From: Anaerolineae bacterium
GTDB taxonomy: Bacteria; Chloroflexota; Anaerolineae; Aggregatilineales; J027
Assembly: GCA_019913005.1 (NCBI GenBank)
Contig: JAIOHL010000355.1
Span: 1 to 64,000 of the forward strand
Direction of reading: 5' to 3'
DNA length: 64,000 nucleotides
Position 1 is the first letter of the stretch. Every line of letters begins with the position of its first letter. Positions 59,481 to 64,000 of the stretch are shown piece after piece. A program made the position numbers and the translations under genes. The notes under the pieces were generated by a model. It saw only the letters and a list, made by a program, of their open reading frames with translations, did no database searches and was not told the origin of the DNA.

Positions 59481-60467
59481 CTAATAAGCGGCTAAATCAC
59501 GGATCGCATCAGCAATTTTCTGTGGTGACGGCATAAATTCTTCTTGGACGGGATGGCTAAAGGGTACACCCGGCACATCCGGTCCAGCTAGACGACGGAT
59601 TGGGCCATCCATATATTCAAAACCGTCATCCGCCAAAACCGCAGCGATTTCCGCGCCATAGCCCATGGTGAAATTATCTTCGTATACAATTAGAGCCTTA
59701 CCTGTTTTCTTAAATGAATTCAGGATACCTTCACGGTCAACAGGCAATAGCGTGCGGACATCTACTACCTCGGTGCTGATGCCATCTTGCTGCTTGACCG
59801 TCTCGGCGGCTTGCAAACAATAATGCGCCATCATGCCGTAGGCGTAGACTGTCACATCCGTTCCGGTGTGAGTAATGTTAATCGGGCCAATTGGAACCGT
59901 GTATTCGCCATCCGGCACATCGCCTTTAATCGCACGATAGCCCTTTTTCGGTTCAAAATAGAGTACCGGGTTGGGATCACGCACGGCGCTCTTGAGCAGA
60001 CCTTTGGCATCGTGGGGGGTACTGGGAATGACCACTTTGAGGCCGGGGCAGTGGGTAAAATAGGCTTCGAGGCTCTGGCTGTGATAGAGTGCCCCACCAA
60101 TCCCACCGCCATAGGGAGCGCGGATGGTCATGGGGACGTTCCACGTGCCGTTGCTGCGATAATACATCTTGGCGGCTTCGTTCATAATCTGATTCATAGC
60201 GGGGTGGATAAAGTCGGCAAATTGGATTTCGCAGATAGGCCGTAAATCCGCCATTGCCGCACCAATGCCGATGGCGACAATGCTCAACTCCGCCAGCGGA
60301 CTATCAATAATGCGTGTTGGGCCATATTTGTCGAACAGGCCCATGGTGGCACGGAACACCCCGCCACGTTGACCCACGTCCTCACCCGTAATAAAGACCC
60401 GTTCATCGCGGGCCATTTCTTCATCCATCGCCTCACGGATGGCATCAATTAAGGTCATGTTACGCAT
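59481..60467 (-). CDS. 2-oxoacid dehydrogenase E1 component, beta subunit
   Basis: 328 residues. MTLIDAIREAMDEEMARDERVFITGEDVGQRGGVF (split) opens the transketolase-like domain, with a C-terminal domain having VYEDNFTMGYGAEIAA and PDVPGVPFSHPVQEEFMPS. These match the beta subunit of pyruvate or branched-chain 2-oxoacid dehydrogenase. The start overlaps the E1alpha stop by one base. It forms the thiamine-diphosphate site together with E1alpha. Confidence 0.94.
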   Translation of the reverse strand: MRNMTLIDAIREAMDEEMARDERVFITGEDVGQRGGVFRATMGLFDKYGPTRIIDSPLAELSIVAIGIGAAMADLRPICEIQFADFIHPAMNQIMNEAAKMYYRSNGTWNVPMTIRAPYGGGIGGALYHSQSLEAYFTHCPGLKVVIPSTPHDAKGLLKSAVRDPNPVLYFEPKKGYRAIKGDVPDGEYTVPIGPINITHTGTDVTVYAYGMMAHYCLQAAETVKQQDGISTEVVDVRTLLPVDREGILNSFKKTGKALIVYEDNFTMGYGAEIAAVLADDGFEYMDGPIRRLAGPDVPGVPFSHPVQEEFMPSPQKIADAIRDLAAY

Positions 60468-61549
60468 TAAGCAAGGTCTCCGGGGGCATATACACTGCGC
60501 GGGTCAAGATTGGGTTCAACATCGGGATATGGGGCATCCTCGGCGGCACGTTGGGCCGAATCCACGACAGATTTTGCTTTCGCTTCAAGGTCATTAATCG
60601 CGTTCTGGGTCAACACACCCCGCTCTAATAGCACTTTTTGGAAGCGGGAAATGGGGTCTTTCTTTTTCCACTGCTCCACTTCATCGCGGGTGCGATAGCT
60701 GCGATCATCGTCATCGGAGGAGTGCGGGACTGGACGATATGTTTTGGCTTCAATCAGGGTTGAGCCGTCGCCAGCATAGGCTTTATCGCGGGCATAGGCC
60801 ATGACATCGTAACAGGCCAGCACATCATTACCATCTACCACTAATCCCTCGACTCCATAGGCGGCGGCGCGGTCTGCCACATCACTGACAGCCATTTGAC
60901 GCTCCATTGGAACAGAAATGGCATAAATATTATTTTGCACAAGACAGATAAAAGGCAATTTATGGACGCCCGCCCAATTCATACCCTCGTGCCATTCGCC
61001 CTGACTGGTTGACCCTTCACCGAGACAGGTCAGCGCGAGGCGGGGTTGGGTATCGTCGTTGGGGTCTTGCAGGCCATGTGAAATCTTGTATTGGATGGCA
61101 AAGGCTAATCCAGCCGCTTGTGGCACTTGGGTGGCGACGGGGGATGAGTGCGACAGGATATTGAGCCACTTAGCGCTGAAATGGCTGGGCATCTGACGCG
61201 CACCGGAACTCGGTTCACCTGCCTTGCCAAGCAGACTAAGCATAAATCCTTCGGGGGTAAACCCAACGGTCAGCACCAACGCGAGGTCGCGGTAGTAGGG
61301 ATGGACATAATCCACACCTCGATTGATGGCAAACCCCGCCCCGACCTGACAGGCTTCATGGCCCATACCGGAAATATGAAAGGCAATGCGGCCTTGACGG
61401 TGCAGAATCCATGCACGTTCGTCCAAGCGGCGACTAAGCAGCATCATCCAATACATATCGCGGAGGGTGTCGTCGGAGAGGGAATCTGAGGGGCGTGAAC
61501 CACTGGCAGTCACAAAGGCGGTGATTTCTGCCGGTGCGTGATTGGTCAT
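60467..61549 (-). CDS. 2-oxoacid dehydrogenase E1 component, alpha subunit
   Basis: 360 residues. Thiamine-diphosphate motif GEGSTSQGEWHEGMNWAG with NNIYAISVP follows a substrate region GMGHEACQVGAGFAI. The phosphorylation-loop region HSSDDDDRSYRT resembles the branched-chain type, and the residue pattern SGARQMPSHF also favours branched-chain over pyruvate. The ATG at 61549 is preceded by GGGAGAGATTG. With the E1beta and E2 genes it would form the complex feeding branched-chain acyl-CoA, or acetyl-CoA, into metabolism. The exact substrate is uncertain. Confidence 0.92.
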   Translation of the reverse strand: MTNHAPAEITAFVTASGSRPSDSLSDDTLRDMYWMMLLSRRLDERAWILHRQGRIAFHISGMGHEACQVGAGFAINRGVDYVHPYYRDLALVLTVGFTPEGFMLSLLGKAGEPSSGARQMPSHFSAKWLNILSHSSPVATQVPQAAGLAFAIQYKISHGLQDPNDDTQPRLALTCLGEGSTSQGEWHEGMNWAGVHKLPFICLVQNNIYAISVPMERQMAVSDVADRAAAYGVEGLVVDGNDVLACYDVMAYARDKAYAGDGSTLIEAKTYRPVPHSSDDDDRSYRTRDEVEQWKKKDPISRFQKVLLERGVLTQNAINDLEAKAKSVVDSAQRAAEDAPYPDVEPNLDPRSVYAPGDLA

Positions 61550-61665
61550 TCAATCTCTCCCTAAGCTAACTCGGCGGGTCAGAATAATCTACCCGCATCT
61601 AATGGGTACGGTTGCAAAATATCCAGATCAAGAGTTTTGATTTTTAAATCATTTGCAACAGAACC

Positions 61666-61693
61666 ATTATAGCAACTATTCTCACTCCGACAA
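61666..61693 (-). promoter_or_regulatory. Promoter of the 2-oxoacid dehydrogenase operon
   Basis: On the minus strand TGCTATAAT is an extended perfect -10 (hexamer 61666-61671), with TTGTCG as -35 at 16 bp. The leader of about 110 nt contains a hairpin with GCGGGT and ACCCGC stems at 61582-61604. Confidence 0.6.
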
Positions 61694-61770
61694 TTCACGA
61701 AATTCTTTTAATATTTTTCCTTATTTCGCAAAATGAATCAAACTTTGAAATCCATGACACAGAGGATTAT

Positions 61771-61798
61771 AAAACGAAAACGCGCCCAACCGAGCGCG
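61771..61798 (-). terminator. Terminator after the small unknown protein
   Basis: CGCGCCC (61781-61787) and GAGCGCG (61792-61798) form a stem with one mismatch. On the minus strand a T-rich stretch (61767-61780) follows. It would end the transcript of the 103-residue protein. Confidence 0.6.
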
Positions 61799-61836
61799 CC
61801 TTCATTTTCCCTAGTCGCTAAACCAGTAACATGTAA

Positions 61837-62148
61837 TCAAATTCTGGAAAGTTTGCGGATCATCTGGAGGATTCGCCCCCGCGAACCAGATGCCGAGTTT
61901 TTATCTATGGTTGCAGTAATAGCCTCTTGGCGAAGTCGCTCCACTTCGAGAAGCACCCATCCACGCTCACGTTCTGCCCCGTCAATGACAAACATCCGTC
62001 CAACCAGATGATAGCAGTCGGTTGGGTTTTGCCCATGCACGGAAAAATAAGCCGAGCGATAGGCATCCACAATATTGCGGCTCGTCAGGGTATCGGCTTT
62101 GCTGGGATAGAGCAAAGCATGGTTATCCGCCGTAGAATAATCGCTCAT
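61837..62148 (-). CDS. Small protein of unknown function
   Basis: 103 residues in the preferred form. No family was recognised. It begins MSDYSTADNHALLYPS, contains HLVGRMFVIDGAERERGWVLLE, and ends basic with SRGRILQMIRKLSRI. No signal peptide, membrane helix or cysteine cluster is evident. The ATG at 62148 is chosen because AGAGGA lies upstream; a longer frame from 62292 adds 48 residues without evidence. It is divergent from the kinase at 62366 and has its own terminator. Confidence 0.55.
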   Translation of the reverse strand: MSDYSTADNHALLYPSKADTLTSRNIVDAYRSAYFSVHGQNPTDCYHLVGRMFVIDGAERERGWVLLEVERLRQEAITATIDKNSASGSRGRILQMIRKLSRI

Positions 62149-62294
62149 GGGGTCACTTTTCCTCTCATCACACGGAAAGGTGTTAATTTGCCTTCTTTCC
62201 CCTTTTCCCCAGTATAGCGGGAAACAAGTCATAACCTTCTGAATTCCGTCTGAATTTATTGTGAAAAAATTCAAACTATGTTTCCTAAGCAACG

Positions 62295-62324
62295 TTCACC
62301 AGAAATGACCTAAACCTGTATACT
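62295..62324 (+). promoter_or_regulatory. Promoter of the kinase-STAND gene
   Basis: TTCACC (62295-62300) and TATACT (62319-62324) are 18 bp apart, matching four and five of six consensus bases. Transcription would start near 62331, leaving about 35 nt of leader. Confidence 0.5.
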
Positions 62325-62365
62325 TAAAAAACATCCACTTATTTGGCTCTTTTTGTGAGGTACGA

Positions 62366-64000
62366 ATGGAAGACCTAAGCGGTCAGATGATTAAAGGTTA
62401 TGAATTACATGAGATGATCGGAGCGGGTGGTTTTGGGGCGGTCTATCGTGCCCACCAAGCCATTGTTGACCGTGAAGTCGCTATCAAGATTATTCTACCC
62501 AACTATGCCAGCCAGCCCGATTTTATCCGTCGTTTTGAATCCGAAGCTCAACTGGTCGCCCGGCTAGAACACCTGCACATTGTTCCCCTCTACGATTATT
62601 GGCGTGACCCCAGCGGGGCCTATTTGATTATGCGCTGGTTGCGAGGGGGCAGTTTGCAGGGACACATCAAAAAATTTGGGCCGTGGCCCCCGGAACAAGC
62701 GGCTCATTTGCTCGATCAGGTTGCGGCAGCATTGATGGTGTCGCATCGTCATCATGTGATTCACCGCGACCTCAAACCCGCCAACATTTTGCTGGATGAA
62801 GATGGCAATGCGTATTTGACCGATTTTGGGATTGCCAAAGACCTCGGAGGGGATGACAGCCGCGAAGATACCGGGGTGATAGGTTCGCCCGCCTATATGT
62901 CGCCAGAGCAAATTCGCAGCGGCCCGATCACCCCCCAGACCGATATTTATGGACTAGGCATGGTGATGTATGAGGTCTTGACGGGGGAGCAACCGTTTGC
63001 GGGCACGACTGCCTCCGATTTAATCATCAAACAACTTGGGCACGCCCTACCTGAATTACGCGAACTTCGAACCGACTTACCCGGTGATCTGAATCGCGTG
63101 CTGCAAAAAGCCACCGCCAAAGACCCCCATGAGCGTTACCTTGATGCCCTTGCCTTTGCTAAGGATTTTCGCCACGCCATTGGGGAAAAATCGCGTGCAG
63201 GCGAGCCGGGAACATGGATAGATGTAGACAGCGGCGATGAAATTTTCATCTCGATTAGTGATGCCACCACCCGTCTGCAAATTACGGGGGAAATGCTGGG
63301 TATCACCATCCCGCTGGAAATCGGTAATCCCTATAAAGGACTACGCGCCTTCCAAGAAGCCGATGCTGATGACTTCTTTGGTCGTGAAATTCTCGTCCAA
63401 CATTTGATACACCGCCTTAATGAAAAACATCCATTGGCCCATTTTCTGGCGGTGGTCGGGCCAAGCGGTAGTGGAAAATCTAGTGTCGTCAAAGCAGGGG
63501 TGCTGCCTGCCCTGCGTAAAAATGCGATTCCGGGTTCAAGTCGCTGGTTTGTGTCCGAAATGACCCCCAGCACTGATCCTATCAGTGAACTCGAAACGGC
63601 CCTATTATGCATCGCGCCCCAACCGCCAGATGATATGACCCAGCGCCTGCGGGCCACCCCGAATGGATTGCTTGAACTGCTGCCGGAAGTGCTGCCGGAT
63701 TACCCCAACTGCGATTTTCTGCTGGTGATTGACCAATTTGAAGAAATGTTTACGCAGGTCGAACACGAGTCCACACGCGCCCATTTTCTGGAAAGCCTGC
63801 GGATTGCCACCAGCACCACCAATATCCCTTTCCGCGTCATTATCACCCTACGCGCCGATTTTTATGACCGCCCCCTGCTCTATCCTGATTTTGGCGGATT
63901 GATGCGGGAACGGACGGAGGTTGTATTACCTCTTTCGGCAGAAGAATTGGAGCGGGCGATTGCTGGTCCGGCGGAACGGGTGGGCATGACGGTTGAACCT
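62366..64000 (+). CDS. Ser/Thr kinase fused to a STAND NTPase, truncated by the window
   Basis: At least 545 residues, open at the right edge with no stop. The kinase domain (about 10-280) is complete: GAGGFGAVYR, Lys41, HRDLKPAN with Asp135, DFGIAKD and SPEQIRSG. After a short beta-rich linker comes a STAND-type NTPase: Walker A GPSGSGKSS at 365-373 and Walker B LLVIDQFEEMF near 453, with LRADFYDRPLL as the sensor region. Such fusions usually continue into WD40 or TPR repeats, outside this window. The ATG at 62366 has GAGG upstream. STAND proteins signal after oligomerising on a ligand, so this protein may couple ligand sensing to phosphorylation. Signalling role inferred. Confidence 0.92.
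   Translation, partial: MEDLSGQMIKGYELHEMIGAGGFGAVYRAHQAIVDREVAIKIILPNYASQPDFIRRFESEAQLVARLEHLHIVPLYDYWRDPSGAYLIMRWLRGGSLQGHIKKFGPWPPEQAAHLLDQVAAALMVSHRHHVIHRDLKPANILLDEDGNAYLTDFGIAKDLGGDDSREDTGVIGSPAYMSPEQIRSGPITPQTDIYGLGMVMYEVLTGEQPFAGTTASDLIIKQLGHALPELRELRTDLPGDLNRVLQKATAKDPHERYLDALAFAKDFRHAIGEKSRAGEPGTWIDVDSGDEIFISISDATTRLQITGEMLGITIPLEIGNPYKGLRAFQEADADDFFGREILVQHLIHRLNEKHPLAHFLAVVGPSGSGKSSVVKAGVLPALRKNAIPGSSRWFVSEMTPSTDPISELETALLCIAPQPPDDMTQRLRATPNGLLELLPEVLPDYPNCDFLLVIDQFEEMFTQVEHESTRAHFLESLRIATSTTNIPFRVIITLRADFYDRPLLYPDFGGLMRERTEVVLPLSAEELERAIAGPAERVGMTVEP

Overview
The window looks like chromosomal DNA of a bacterium with moderate to high GC content, most probably a member of the Chloroflexota (Anaerolineae-like). 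This is inferred from gene content: Hanks-type kinases fused to TPR or STAND modules, a gap-pgk-kinase-tpi order, BMP-type ABC transport, secreted PPC-repeat proteins, a DUF58/MoxR pair and a monoderm-like envelope with lipoproteins and no outer-membrane genes. No rRNA, tRNA or CRISPR array was seen. Promoters frequently show an extended -10 (TGNTATAAT-like) with a weak -35.

Layout. 1-384: the 5' end of a probable transposase running off the left edge, then an AT-rich spacer. 385-1737: a low-molecular-weight phosphatase and a fructosamine/ribulosamine kinase, a likely protein deglycation pair. 1739-7022: a glycan locus (GT2, GNAT, two methyltransferases, GT-C membrane protein). 7028-9629 (minus): recO, cdd and a CorC-like CBS protein. 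9897-12590: holB, a methyltransferase and a SET-domain protein. 13024-17676: a large glutamate synthase without a small subunit beside it, behind a repeat-rich control region. 17710-23264: a PD40 beta-propeller protein and two secreted PPC-repeat proteins. 23261-26200: a CGNR zinc-finger protein divergent from an MFS-AzlC-AzlD operon. 26310-32239: MoxR, DUF58, a SpeE-like membrane fusion, a Lit-like membrane protein and YvcK. 32299-37433: gap, pgk, a Ser/Thr kinase and tpiA. 37449-38987: a membrane protein with a degenerate zinc-protease motif.

39132-44196 is a four-gene BMP/nucleoside-type ABC importer whose ATPase carries an unusual two-helix hydrophobic insertion in its second nucleotide-binding domain. 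44359-56210 is the most unusual block: a secreted tandem solute-binding protein, a double-FtsX permease, a lipoprotein adaptor of the MacA/HlyD type, two LolD-like ATPases, a LysM protein, a histidine kinase and an OmpR-type regulator. It is preceded by an array of TGTAAC half-sites at 11-bp spacing that resembles a Pho-box. I infer a self-regulated envelope export or sensing system; its substrate is unknown.

56220-64000: a double GNAT protein (minus), a DUF4258/DUF2283 pair that may be a toxin-antitoxin module, a three-gene 2-oxoacid dehydrogenase operon (minus), a small unknown protein, and a Ser/Thr kinase fused to a STAND NTPase that runs off the right edge.
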